Source: Oscillospiraceae bacterium
GTDB lineage: Bacteria; Bacillota; Clostridia; Oscillospirales; Ruminococcaceae
DNA length: 42,331 nucleotides
Direction of reading: 5' to 3'
Assembly: GCA_009784625.1 (NCBI GenBank)
Contig: WRBI01000020.1
Span: 1-42,331, forward strand
The notes beneath the pieces are model-generated. The model saw only the letters and a list, made by a program, of their open reading frames with translations, did not search any database and had not been told where the DNA came from. The position numbers were made by a program, and so were the translations under genes. This document shows, piece after piece, positions 24,621 to 33,105 of this stretch (positions within the stretch are counted from its first letter, which is position 1; every line of letters begins with the position of its first letter).

Positions 24621-24995
24621 GTGCTGCAACTTAGCGACATACTAACAGGCGTAGGTGCCCTGGCGACTTTGTTCGGGGTGCTGGTTTTGACCTACTATGG
24701 AACCCGCTGGTACGCCAGGCGCGTAGGTGGTTATGGCGCGGGCAAAGACATAAAAGTCCATGAGCGGGTGCCGTTAGGGAGTAACGCGTACCTTGCCATT
24801 ATTGAGGTAGGCGCCCGCTATTACTTGATCGGCGTGTCAGAAAAAGGTGTGAATTTGCTCAACGAGCTTGAGGGATTCACACCCGCCAGTGACGCTCGCC
24901 CTCATTCCAAAGTGCCTTTTGAAAAGCTTTTGGCCGACATGATGCAAAAAATCGGGGGCCGCGGTTCAAAAGGGGATGACAGGAGCGACGGATGA
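24621..24995 (+). CDS. fliO: Flagellar biosynthetic protein FliO
   Basis: 124-aa membrane protein helping FliP assemble. One transmembrane segment (about 8-28, ILTGVGALATLFGVLVLTYYG), then a basic stretch and the FliO domain (VHERVPLGSNAYLAIIEVGARYYLIGVSEKGVNLL). GTG 24621 is the only reasonable start, with a weak Shine-Dalgarno. Its stop overlaps the ATG of fliP (ATGA), implying translational coupling. Confidence 0.9.
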   Translation: MLQLSDILTGVGALATLFGVLVLTYYGTRWYARRVGGYGAGKDIKVHERVPLGSNAYLAIIEVGARYYLIGVSEKGVNLLNELEGFTPASDARPHSKVPFEKLLADMMQKIGGRGSKGDDRSDG

Positions 24996-25780
24996 AAAGA
25001 AAACTGATGAAAGCCGCGGCGGCGCTCTCGCTTTTGGTCTGCCTTGTTGTCTTTATGACCACGCCCGCGCTGGCCGCCATTACCGACTTTGATATCGGCG
25101 GCGGCCCAACCATAACTGAACCAAACATAAGCATAAACTTAGTCGGCGAAGAATCAGACGCGGTGCGGATTGTCCTGCTTTTAACCGTACTTTCGGTATT
25201 GCCTTCCGTACTGATCATGATGACTTCTTTTACCCGAATAGTGATTGTCTTCTCTCTCTTGCGCAACGCGCTGGGGCTGCAACAGACGCCGCCCAACCAA
25301 GTGTTGGTCGGCCTTGCTTTGTTTCTCAGCCTGTTTATCATGACCCCTACGTTTATGAATGTCAACGACAACGCCCTTCAGCCTTATGTTGAGGGTGAGA
25401 TCGGCACACAGGAATTTCTGGATCGCGCGACCGGCCCAATGCGAACCTTTATGCTCAATCAGACCACGCCCAGTGACCTGAATATGTTCCTCATCCTGTC
25501 AGGGGCGCAGGAGCGGCCTGAAAACCCGGACGATATCCCGATGACCGTCGTGATTCCCTCCTTTATCACCAGTGAGCTTAAACGGGCGTTTACCATGGGC
25601 TTTCTGCTCTTTTTGCCATTTATGGTCATTGACATCGTTGTCGCCTCCGCCCTTATGTCAATGGGTATGATGATGATGCCGCCGATCACCATCTCTTTGC
25701 CGTTTAAGATGATGCTGTTTGTGCTGGTGGATGGCTGGGGGCTGCTGATACAAACGCTGGTGCGAACGTATAACATGTAA
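24992..25780 (+). CDS. fliP: Flagellar export gate protein FliP
   Basis: 262-aa core subunit of the export gate. Signal peptide about 1-28 (basic start, hydrophobic core, TPALA cleavage site), followed by four membrane segments. The family signature SFTRIVIVFSLLRNALGLQQTPPNQVL and the C-terminal LPFKMMLFVLVDGWGLL are intact. Translationally coupled to fliO. Confidence 0.97.
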   Translation: MKRKLMKAAAALSLLVCLVVFMTTPALAAITDFDIGGGPTITEPNISINLVGEESDAVRIVLLLTVLSVLPSVLIMMTSFTRIVIVFSLLRNALGLQQTPPNQVLVGLALFLSLFIMTPTFMNVNDNALQPYVEGEIGTQEFLDRATGPMRTFMLNQTTPSDLNMFLILSGAQERPENPDDIPMTVVIPSFITSELKRAFTMGFLLFLPFMVIDIVVASALMSMGMMMMPPITISLPFKMMLFVLVDGWGLLIQTLVRTYNM

Positions 25781-25802
25781 GTACCGCAAAGGAGGCAGGC
25801 GA

Positions 25803-26069
25803 ATGGATCAGGGCACGGTTATGGAAATCTTTCGGGACGCGCTTTCGGTTGTTCTGCGGCTCGCTTTTCCTCTTTTGATTGGCAGCATGGTGGTCGGGCT
25901 GATCATCGCTGTCTTTCAGGCGGCCACCCAGGTCAGTGAGCAGACGCTGACTTTTGTGCCAAAACTTTTGACCATCGGCGCGATGCTGCTCATTCTTGGT
26001 CCGTGGATGATGACCCAGCTGATCGAGTTTGTCGGACGGCTGTTTACTGCGATGGGAAATATCGCCTAG
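25803..26069 (+). CDS. fliQ: Flagellar export gate protein FliQ
   Basis: 88-aa two-helix membrane protein of the FliP5-FliQ4-FliR1 gate. Typical sequence LLIGSMVVGLIIAVFQAATQVSEQTLTFVPKLL with helices at about 17-42 and 54-80. Strong Shine-Dalgarno AAAGGAGG. 3 nt separate it from fliR. Confidence 0.97.
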   Translation: MDQGTVMEIFRDALSVVLRLAFPLLIGSMVVGLIIAVFQAATQVSEQTLTFVPKLLTIGAMLLILGPWMMTQLIEFVGRLFTAMGNIA

Positions 26070-26072
26070 CGT

Positions 26073-26855
26073 ATGGATATCTATCTCGACTTAACCAGTG
26101 CGCTTGCCTTTATCCTGGTAATGCTTCGGATGACGGGGATGATGGTCTTTAACCCCATCCTTGGCCGAGCCAATATCCCCACCCAGCTCAGCGTGGGTTT
26201 TGCTTTTATATTGGCCATTTTACTGACAACTACCCGGTCTTTTCCGGCCCTGCCCGACCCAAACCTGGGCAACTTGATCTTTATGGCCGTCTCTGAAATG
26301 CTGATCGGCATGGCAGCCGGGATTATCATTCGAGCAATTTCCTCGGCTTTGATCATTGCTGGTGAGCTGATAGACATGCAGATGGGTATTGCGATGGCCA
26401 AGATCTTTGACCCGGGCACCAACGCTTCAATCGCGTTGACCGCCAATATGTTCAACATCATGTTCATCTTTACTTTTTTTATAACCAATAACCATTTAAC
26501 CTTTATTTACATGGTTGCCCAAACTTTTGACATCATCCCGCTCGGCACACTTGGAATTTCACCGGCCGCGCTGTATTATCTGCCCAATTTGATTTCTACC
26601 GTATTGCTGTTCGCGGTTAAGCTGGCCCTGCCCATTGTGGTGGTTGAGCTGATTGTCACCATGGCTGTCGGCGTAATGATGCGCATTGTTCCCCAAATCA
26701 GCGTGTTCGTGGTCAGTATTCAGCTCAGGCTGATGATTGGTATCTTCGCGCTGATCGTACTGGTCGGACCGTTTATGGCTTTTATGGAAAATCTTTGGAT
26801 GGTAAGTTTTGAACACGTCATTGAGATCTGGCGGCTGATGTTTATGTTTGATTAA
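26073..26855 (+). CDS. fliR: Flagellar export gate protein FliR
   Basis: 260-aa, largely hydrophobic, about six membrane segments; FliR completes the export gate. Diagnostic parts: RMTGMMVFNPILGRANIPTQLSVGFAF and LALPIVVVELIVTMAVGVMMRIVPQISVFVV. It lacks its own obvious Shine-Dalgarno, so coupling to fliQ is likely. The 114 nt to flhB is AT-rich. Confidence 0.96.
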   Translation: MDIYLDLTSALAFILVMLRMTGMMVFNPILGRANIPTQLSVGFAFILAILLTTTRSFPALPDPNLGNLIFMAVSEMLIGMAAGIIIRAISSALIIAGELIDMQMGIAMAKIFDPGTNASIALTANMFNIMFIFTFFITNNHLTFIYMVAQTFDIIPLGTLGISPAALYYLPNLISTVLLFAVKLALPIVVVELIVTMAVGVMMRIVPQISVFVVSIQLRLMIGIFALIVLVGPFMAFMENLWMVSFEHVIEIWRLMFMFD

Positions 26856-26969
26856 CAAAATTTTCAAAAGCGTGGCAATATCCTGTTCATCTCGTTCAGT
26901 CAAAAACGACATATATTTTTGTTATTGTAAAACTACACCACATCCTGGCTGTAAGGGGGGGATGAATGG

Positions 26970-28052
26970 TTGGCTCAGAACGAAAGCGGAAGCGAAAAAA
27001 CCGAAAAAGCCAGCCCAAAGAAACGGGCTGACGAGCGCAAAAAAGGCAACATCTTTGTGAGTAAGGACATAACCACCGTTGTTTCGCTGGTTGCCTCTTT
27101 CTTTATCTTGTCGTTCTTTATCGGCGGCTTTCTCGACCGCGTACAAGAGATATATCGGCTGCAAATGCAGAGACTTGAGTATGTTACCACGCTTGAACCA
27201 TTTCTTCTCATGCAGCTGTACCGGGACCTTATTCTCACCATCGTGACCACCCTGTTGCCGGCTATGCTGCTGATTTCGGCGGTCACCATCGCGATTGTTA
27301 TGACCCAGACCAAACTGCTGTTCGCTACCGAAAACCTCAAATTCAAAGGCGAGCGGCTCAACCCGATCAAAGGACTCAAGCGGCTGTTCTCACTTCGCTC
27401 AATTGTAGAGCTGGCAAAGAGCCTGATAAAAATTTCCGCGCTCGCTTATATTCTTTATGTCAACATCAGCACCGTTGTGGACGATATGCCCCTGATGATC
27501 GACTGGGAGCTGGGACAAGCCATCACCTATACCGGCCAGCGCCTGCTCATGCTGGTTGCCTGGGTAGGGGTGGTCTTTGCCGGGGTTGCCGCCTTGGACT
27601 ACCTCTATCAGCGGTACGAGTACGAAAAAAATATCAAAATGACCAAACAGGAAGTAAAAGACGAGTACAAACAGATGGAGGGTAACCCCGAGGTCAAGAG
27701 TGCCCGCCGCCAAAAGCAGAGAGAATATGCCATGGGCCGAATGATGCAGTCGGTCGGGGAAGCGGATGTAGTGGTCCGTAACCCCACCCACTACGCGGTG
27801 GCCCTTAAATATAAGTTGGATGAAGATGTAGCCCCGGTTGTTCTCGCGAAAGGCAAGGACTTGATTGCCCAGAAAATTGTCGAAGAAGCCGAGGCCCACG
27901 GGGTTGCCACTGTCGAAAACAAATCCCTTGCCCGGGGACTCTATGAGTCGGCCGCCATTGACGCGGCCATACCCGGCGAGTTCTTTCAGCCGGTAGCGGA
28001 GCTGCTGGCCTGGTTGTATAGCCAACAAGCAGCGAAGAAGGAGAAGTCATGA
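26970..28052 (+). CDS. flhB: Flagellar export switch protein FlhB
   Basis: 360-aa export protein that self-cleaves to switch from hook to filament substrates. The autocleavage motif N271-P-T-H274 lies in VVVRNPTHYAVALKY. Four membrane segments are in the first ~215 residues, then the charged linker (YEYEKNIKMTKQEVKDEYKQMEGNPEVKS). The start is TTG 26970 after AAGGGGGGG; nearby ATGs are out of frame. Its stop overlaps the flhA ATG. Confidence 0.95.
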   Translation: MAQNESGSEKTEKASPKKRADERKKGNIFVSKDITTVVSLVASFFILSFFIGGFLDRVQEIYRLQMQRLEYVTTLEPFLLMQLYRDLILTIVTTLLPAMLLISAVTIAIVMTQTKLLFATENLKFKGERLNPIKGLKRLFSLRSIVELAKSLIKISALAYILYVNISTVVDDMPLMIDWELGQAITYTGQRLLMLVAWVGVVFAGVAALDYLYQRYEYEKNIKMTKQEVKDEYKQMEGNPEVKSARRQKQREYAMGRMMQSVGEADVVVRNPTHYAVALKYKLDEDVAPVVLAKGKDLIAQKIVEEAEAHGVATVENKSLARGLYESAAIDAAIPGEFFQPVAELLAWLYSQQAAKKEKS

Positions 28053-30121
28053 AGTTTTTAACGAACATCGTTTCTGTGTTTGTAGTGATAGTCATTGCCT
28101 TTTTGATTCTACCACTGCCAACCGGCTTTTTGGATATGATGTTCCTGGTAAACTTTGCGTTCTCCCTGCTTATTTTGATGATCACCACACAGATCAAAGA
28201 GACACTTGAGTTTTCAATTTTCCCATCTCTTATGCTGATCACCACCATTATGCGCGTTGCTCTGACCGTTTCTTCCGCCCGGCTCATTCTTGGCAACCGC
28301 GGGTTTGCCGGTCAGGTTATCGCCACATTTGGTGAGTTCGTTTTACAGGGGAACGTGCTGGTCGGTGCAATTGTCTTTATCATCATCACGCTGGCCAACT
28401 TGCTGGTTATCACCAAAGGCGCCGAGCGGGTGGCCGAAGTTTCCGCCCGCTTCACCCTGGACGCAATGCCCGGTAAGCAGATGGCCATCGACGCCGACTT
28501 AAACTCAGGCCTGATTGACGAGCAGCAAGCCAAAGAGCGCAGAAGCAAAATCCAGCGGGAATCCGACTTCTTCGGCGCGATGGACGGTGCGGCCAAGTTC
28601 GTTAAAGGGGACGCGATCCTCTCGATTATTATCACACTCATCAACTTTGTCGGCGGTATCATCTTCGGTATGGTGATGGAGAACATGCCCTTTGGCGAAG
28701 TGCTGGTCGTTTACTCAATCGCCACAGTCGGCGACGGCCTGGTCACCACCATCCCTGCTATTTTGATCTCGACTTCAATGGGTTTGATTGTCACCCGGGC
28801 TTCTTCTGAAAACAACCTGAATGTCGAAGTTGCCCGCCAGGTTTTCTCACAGCCCCTTGCCCTTATGGCAGCCGGCGGCACGATCACCGCCTTTGCCCTG
28901 ATTCCGGGTATGCCCGCCTTTCAGGTTCTCCTTCTTGGGCCGGCCATCTTTGCCCTCGGCTTTATCCTGCGGATGCAGCGCAATAAGCTGGAAAAAGCAC
29001 CGGCAGCCCCGGACGGGTCGATTGGCTCAATGGACCCGGAAGCAATCCCAGAAATGCTCAATGAGGCCAGTTATTACAAGGATATTGAAAATGTCTACGG
29101 GCTGTTGGGCGTTGACCCGATCGAAATGGAGTTTGGCTACTCACTTGTCCCGCTGGTAGACGAAAGTTCGGGCGGCAGCTTTATCGACCGGATTGTTATG
29201 TTCCGAAAGCAGTTCGCCGGTGACTACGGTGTGGTCATCCCGACCGTACGCCTTCGCGACAACGGGCTGCTCAATCCCAACCAATACGTGGTCAAGCTGA
29301 AAGGTGAAGAAATTGGCAAAGGCGAAGTGCTGGTCGACTACTTCCTGGCTCTTGACCCCGGCAACACAAGCGAAGATATCGACGGAATCGACACAGTCGA
29401 GCCGGCCTACGGCATCCCCGGCAAATGGATCAACGAAGACATGCGCGAGGCCGCCGAAGTCTACGGATATACAGTCATCGACCCGCTGTCCGTCATCGTC
29501 ACCCATATGAGCGAAATTATTCGCAGGCACGTACATGAACTGCTCACCCGCCAGGATGTCAACACCCTGCTTGAGAACGTCGCCAAGCGCAACCCGGCCA
29601 TTGTGACCGACGTTGTGCCCGGCATCATCACAGTAGCCGACCTGCAGAAAATCCTCAGCAACCTGCTCAGAGAGAATGTACCGATCAAAGACATGGAAAC
29701 CATTCTGGAGACATTGGGCGATTATGGGCTTTCTGTAAAAGATACCGACATGCTCACTGAATATGTAAGGCAAAGACTGCGCAGAACAATTACAAGACAG
29801 TACGTGAGCGGCAACGTCCTTCAAGTGGTGACAGTTGACCAGGATGTTGAACAGACCATCTTAGGCTCGATCAAAAAAGGCGAACACGGCGCTTACATGG
29901 CCCTTGAGCCGGAAAAAGTACAGCATATCGTCACCAACGTGATCGAAGACGTAAACCAGATCAAAGACATGGTCAACAATCCGGTTGTGCTCACTTCACC
30001 GGTGGTGCGCGTTTACCTCAAGAAAATGCTCGACCAGTTTAACCCGAACATCACAGTGCTCAGCTTTTCAGAAGTTGACCCGACCGTACAAATTCAGGCA
30101 CTTGCCAATGTTACTATGTAA
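28049..30121 (+). CDS. flhA: Flagellar export gate protein FlhA
   Basis: 690-aa main export-gate protein. About eight membrane segments in the first ~320 residues. The FHIPEP-family cytoplasmic loop RFTLDAMPGKQMAIDADLNSGLIDEQQA is at about 134-165. The large cytoplasmic docking domain follows (LVPLVDESSGGSFIDRIVMFRKQF; EIIRRHVHELLTRQDVNTLL). ATG overlaps the flhB stop (ATGA), so the pair is coupled. flhF and flhG, often next in Firmicutes, do not follow; sigD does. Confidence 0.97.
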   Translation: MKFLTNIVSVFVVIVIAFLILPLPTGFLDMMFLVNFAFSLLILMITTQIKETLEFSIFPSLMLITTIMRVALTVSSARLILGNRGFAGQVIATFGEFVLQGNVLVGAIVFIIITLANLLVITKGAERVAEVSARFTLDAMPGKQMAIDADLNSGLIDEQQAKERRSKIQRESDFFGAMDGAAKFVKGDAILSIIITLINFVGGIIFGMVMENMPFGEVLVVYSIATVGDGLVTTIPAILISTSMGLIVTRASSENNLNVEVARQVFSQPLALMAAGGTITAFALIPGMPAFQVLLLGPAIFALGFILRMQRNKLEKAPAAPDGSIGSMDPEAIPEMLNEASYYKDIENVYGLLGVDPIEMEFGYSLVPLVDESSGGSFIDRIVMFRKQFAGDYGVVIPTVRLRDNGLLNPNQYVVKLKGEEIGKGEVLVDYFLALDPGNTSEDIDGIDTVEPAYGIPGKWINEDMREAAEVYGYTVIDPLSVIVTHMSEIIRRHVHELLTRQDVNTLLENVAKRNPAIVTDVVPGIITVADLQKILSNLLRENVPIKDMETILETLGDYGLSVKDTDMLTEYVRQRLRRTITRQYVSGNVLQVVTVDQDVEQTILGSIKKGEHGAYMALEPEKVQHIVTNVIEDVNQIKDMVNNPVVLTSPVVRVYLKKMLDQFNPNITVLSFSEVDPTVQIQALANVTM

Positions 30122-30143
30122 TAAATAGTTGGCATAGTGTGAC

Positions 30144-30244
30144 AAAACCGCCGCGTTCCCAGCGCGGCGGCGCGGGCAAAGCCCGCGGGAGCGAAGCGGA
30201 ATTCACCTCCCCGCGCGGCGACGGCGGTTTGGGGATAAACCCCC
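30144..30244 (+). other. GC-rich folded intergenic segment between flhA and sigD
   Basis: Outer stem AAACCGCC (30145-30152) / GGCGGTTT (30223-30230) encloses hairpins CCGCG/CGCGG and GCGGGC-aaa-GCCCGC. A GGGG-ataaa-CCCC hairpin follows (30231-30244). No T-tail, so not a classical terminator. It may modulate read-through or stabilise the mRNA (inference). Confidence 0.65.
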
Positions 30245-30273
30245 ATCAACAATGAGAAAGGAGTGATCAAGCA

Positions 30274-31059
30274 ATGACATCATCAACGGCAGTTGCCGAA
30301 AAAGAAAGCGCAGTGGTTGAGGGAATTTGGGAGCAATACGCGAAAACCAGAGACCCGCACCTGCGCAACGACATTGTTATGACTTACTCCGGACTGGTCA
30401 AGGGAATTGCTTTGCGGATGCGCGGAATTTACAAAAATTACGCCCAGCTGGACGACGTGGTCAATCAGGGAATTATTGCCCTAATTGACGCGGTCGAAAA
30501 ATATGACCCTGCCCGCGGGATCAAGTTCGAGACGTTCGCATCCATCAAGGTTAAAGGTTCAATCATCGACTTTATCCGTTCCCAAGACTGGATTCCCCGC
30601 CGCCTGCGCAAGTTGAGCGGCGACCTTGAGTCCACCAATGCCCGGCTCTGTTCCGAAATGGGCAGAACGCCCACCCATTCCGAGCTGGCTGAAGCCATGA
30701 ACCTGTCCGTCGAGCGGCTGGACCGCGTGATGGAACAGACCTACAACTTCAACCTGCTTTCATATGAAGAAGTGGTCTGGCAAAAGTTGAGCGCGATGGG
30801 CGGCGACATCGCCGACGACAGCACCGAAGATTCCCCCGAAGGCAAGCTGATGGAAACTGAGCTGTACGACCAGCTGGCCATGGCGGTAGACAAATTGAAT
30901 GAGCGTGAGCGCACGGTAATTTCCCTTTACTACCACGAGCGGCTCAAGCTCAAAGAAATCGCCCAAATACTCAGTGTGAGCGAGTCGCGGGTCTGTCAAA
31001 TTCACTCGGCGGCCATCATAAAAATGAAAGGCACAATGAAACAATACCTCGAAATGTAA
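30274..31059 (+). CDS. sigD: Flagellar/motility sigma factor SigD (FliA, sigma-28)
   Basis: 261-aa sigma-70 family factor directing late flagellar genes; inhibited by FlgM encoded at 8255. Region 2 (LVKGIALRMRGIYKNYAQLDDVVNQGIIALIDAVEKYDPARGIKFETFASIKVKGSIIDFIRSQDWIPRRLR) is diagnostic, and region 3 (ELAEAMNLSVERL) and region 4 (LKLKEIAQILSVSESRVCQIHSAAIIKMKG) follow. Strong Shine-Dalgarno AAAGGAG. It ends the export-gene run; a new promoter starts downstream. Confidence 0.96.
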   Translation: MTSSTAVAEKESAVVEGIWEQYAKTRDPHLRNDIVMTYSGLVKGIALRMRGIYKNYAQLDDVVNQGIIALIDAVEKYDPARGIKFETFASIKVKGSIIDFIRSQDWIPRRLRKLSGDLESTNARLCSEMGRTPTHSELAEAMNLSVERLDRVMEQTYNFNLLSYEEVVWQKLSAMGGDIADDSTEDSPEGKLMETELYDQLAMAVDKLNERERTVISLYYHERLKLKEIAQILSVSESRVCQIHSAAIIKMKGTMKQYLEM

Positions 31060-31071
31060 CCTGTGTGTAAT

Positions 31072-31101
31072 TTGACAAGACCCATACAAATAAGGTACAA
31101 T
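31072..31101 (+). promoter_or_regulatory. Sigma-A promoter of the flgF-flgG-fapA operon
   Basis: TTGACA (31072-31077), 18 nt, TACAAT (31096-31101). Start predicted near 31108, giving a very short leader before the flgF-like gene. The ribosome binding region CACAAGGAGG contains an ACAAGGA core like CsrA sites. Confidence 0.75.
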
Positions 31102-31135
31102 TAATTATCCCCGTCTACCACAAGGAGGAACGTCT

Positions 31136-31987
31136 ATGCTGCGTGGCTTTTATACGGCGGCGTCCGGTATGGTCTCTCAAGAAAAGAGGCTGAACGCCAT
31201 CTCTAACAACATCGCGAACGCCAACACAGTCGGTTTCAAAAAAGACGATTTAGCCTTCGGCACATTTGGCGAGCATATAGCAGTGCGGATGAACGCCTAC
31301 AACATGGGCAGCATTCACGAACACGGCCGCGGCGTCTGGATGCAGACAGTTGACCTTAAATTCACCGACTTTGAGCAAGGTGCCTTTGACTTTACCAGCA
31401 GAGCTTTCGACCTGGCGATCCAAGGGGACGGGTTTTTCGTGATCGCGACACCGGAAGGCAACCGCCTGACCCGGGACGGCCAGTTTGCGCTGGACGAAGA
31501 GGGCTACCTGATCCTGCCGGGCTTTGGCCGGGTACAGGGACAGGATGGCGACATTCAGCTGACCCGCTCTGACTTTGTGGTCGGGCGAAACGGCGAGATA
31601 TTTCTTCCAAATGACAGCGACGGCTGGGTAGAGCACGGCTCACCCACCACCCCCAACCCGAATGAGGGGCCGGGCGGGAATTTGGCTGGTGAGCCGGGCG
31701 GGTTCGAGCTGGTTGACCGGTTGCTGATTGCTTTGCCCGAAGACCTGACCGCGCTTGAGCGGGAATCATCAAAGATGTTCTACGCCGAAAATTTCGAAGT
31801 GGCTGGCGAAAATCCCGCGAACACAATGATCTTACAACAGACCGTTGAGCGCTCAAACGTCAACATGGCTGTCGAGATGACCCGGATGATCGCCGCCCAG
31901 CGCTCGCTGCAAAGTGCCGCACAGATTGTGCGCATCTTTGATGACCTGGCCGAGCAGGGCAACAACCGTATTTCGTCTGTCCGATAA
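31136..31987 (+). CDS. flgF: Flagellar rod/hook-basal body protein (FlgF/FlhO-like)
   Basis: 283-aa rod-type protein. N-terminal MLRGFYTAASGMVSQEKRLNAISNNIANANTVGFKKDDL and C-terminal NTMILQQTVERSNVNMAVEMTRMIAAQRSLQSAAQIVRIFDDL are the shared rod/hook helices. The central part has the usual FAIQGDGFFVI-like segment (FDLAIQGDGFFVIATPEGNRLTRDGQF). It pairs with the next gene as FlgF/FlgG (FlhO/FlhP in Bacillus); which is which rests on order and length. Strong Shine-Dalgarno. Confidence 0.88.
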   Translation: MLRGFYTAASGMVSQEKRLNAISNNIANANTVGFKKDDLAFGTFGEHIAVRMNAYNMGSIHEHGRGVWMQTVDLKFTDFEQGAFDFTSRAFDLAIQGDGFFVIATPEGNRLTRDGQFALDEEGYLILPGFGRVQGQDGDIQLTRSDFVVGRNGEIFLPNDSDGWVEHGSPTTPNPNEGPGGNLAGEPGGFELVDRLLIALPEDLTALERESSKMFYAENFEVAGENPANTMILQQTVERSNVNMAVEMTRMIAAQRSLQSAAQIVRIFDDLAEQGNNRISSVR

Positions 31988-32025
31988 ATAATTATGGCAA
32001 TACATATAGAAAGGCGGCGAGCCGC

Positions 32026-33051
32026 GTGATTAGAGGATTTTACACAGCCCGCTCCGGGCTTTTAGCCCACCAGGATCACATGAATGTGCTTTCAAACAAC
32101 ATGGCCAACGTAAACACAGTCGGCTTTAAACATCAGCGGGTCAGCTTCACCGACCTCATCTACCAAAACATTAACCGGCCGACTGCTGAAAATCCCGCAA
32201 TGATCGGCCACGGTGTGCGGATAAATAAGACCGACCTGATCATGACCCAAGGCCCGCTCCAACAAACCGAGCGCTTTTTGGACTTTGCGCTGACTTCGGC
32301 CGGCCAATTCTTTGCTGTGCAAAGCCCAACCGGCGAGATTGAATTTACCCGCCAGGGCAACTTTATCCTCTCGGCGGATGAAGACGGCGATACATTCTAC
32401 CTCGCGACCCCCAACGGCGACCGGGTGCTGAATTCCGATTTTGAACCGATTCAGATCGCTTTTCAACAAGTCGAGCAGCCCGAGCTCAGCAACCAGCTGC
32501 GGCTTGACCGCGACGGTTTGCCTATCCCGCGCTATGATGAAAACGGCGTGCGGCTTCCCGCGCCAAATCAATTTGAGATGGAAAACAATGTCCCCTGGGT
32601 CTGGCAAGAAGCGCTGGACGAAGATGGCAACCGAATCCCCATCTGGGCGACCGAGCCGATCCGTGACGGACAGGGCAACATAACAACCCCCGGCGTTCAG
32701 GCGGTGGTGGACGGCGTTCCCCGTTTTAGAATGGAACAAGTACCCGGCGAGACAACCATCGTTAACGGCCCGCCGGCCATCGACATGAACGAGATCGGTA
32801 TCTTCCGCTTTGACAACCCGTATGGCCTATTCCTGATCGGCAACAGCCGCTTTGTACCCAGTGACAACTCGGGCGAAGCGGTAGAGGTCGAAGGGTTCCG
32901 CGGAATCCGCGCCGGTTTTTTAGAGGGCTCGAATGTCGAAGTCGGCAACGAAATGGTCAAGGTAATCGAAGCATCCCGCGCGTTCAGCTTTGCCTCCCGG
33001 ATGATTCAAACCGCCGACGAAATTGAACAAACAGTCAACAACTTGAGATAA
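32026..33051 (+). CDS. flgG: Flagellar distal rod protein FlgG (FlhP-like)
   Basis: 341-aa rod protein starting at GTG 32026 with AAGGCGG upstream. N-terminal MIRGFYTARSGLLAHQDHMNVLSNNMANVNTVGFKHQRVSFTDL and C-terminal FLEGSNVEVGNEMVKVIEASRAFSFASRMIQTADEIEQTVNNL are conserved. A longer middle than FlgG of enterobacteria (260 aa), with DEDG/DENG acidic loops. It could equally be called a second FlgF/FlgG paralogue. Confidence 0.87.
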   Translation: MIRGFYTARSGLLAHQDHMNVLSNNMANVNTVGFKHQRVSFTDLIYQNINRPTAENPAMIGHGVRINKTDLIMTQGPLQQTERFLDFALTSAGQFFAVQSPTGEIEFTRQGNFILSADEDGDTFYLATPNGDRVLNSDFEPIQIAFQQVEQPELSNQLRLDRDGLPIPRYDENGVRLPAPNQFEMENNVPWVWQEALDEDGNRIPIWATEPIRDGQGNITTPGVQAVVDGVPRFRMEQVPGETTIVNGPPAIDMNEIGIFRFDNPYGLFLIGNSRFVPSDNSGEAVEVEGFRGIRAGFLEGSNVEVGNEMVKVIEASRAFSFASRMIQTADEIEQTVNNLR

Positions 33052-33105
33052 TGTTTCCGATAGTCAAGCGCCTGTATTAAATATTACCGTAAAGGGGGGC
33101 ACGAC

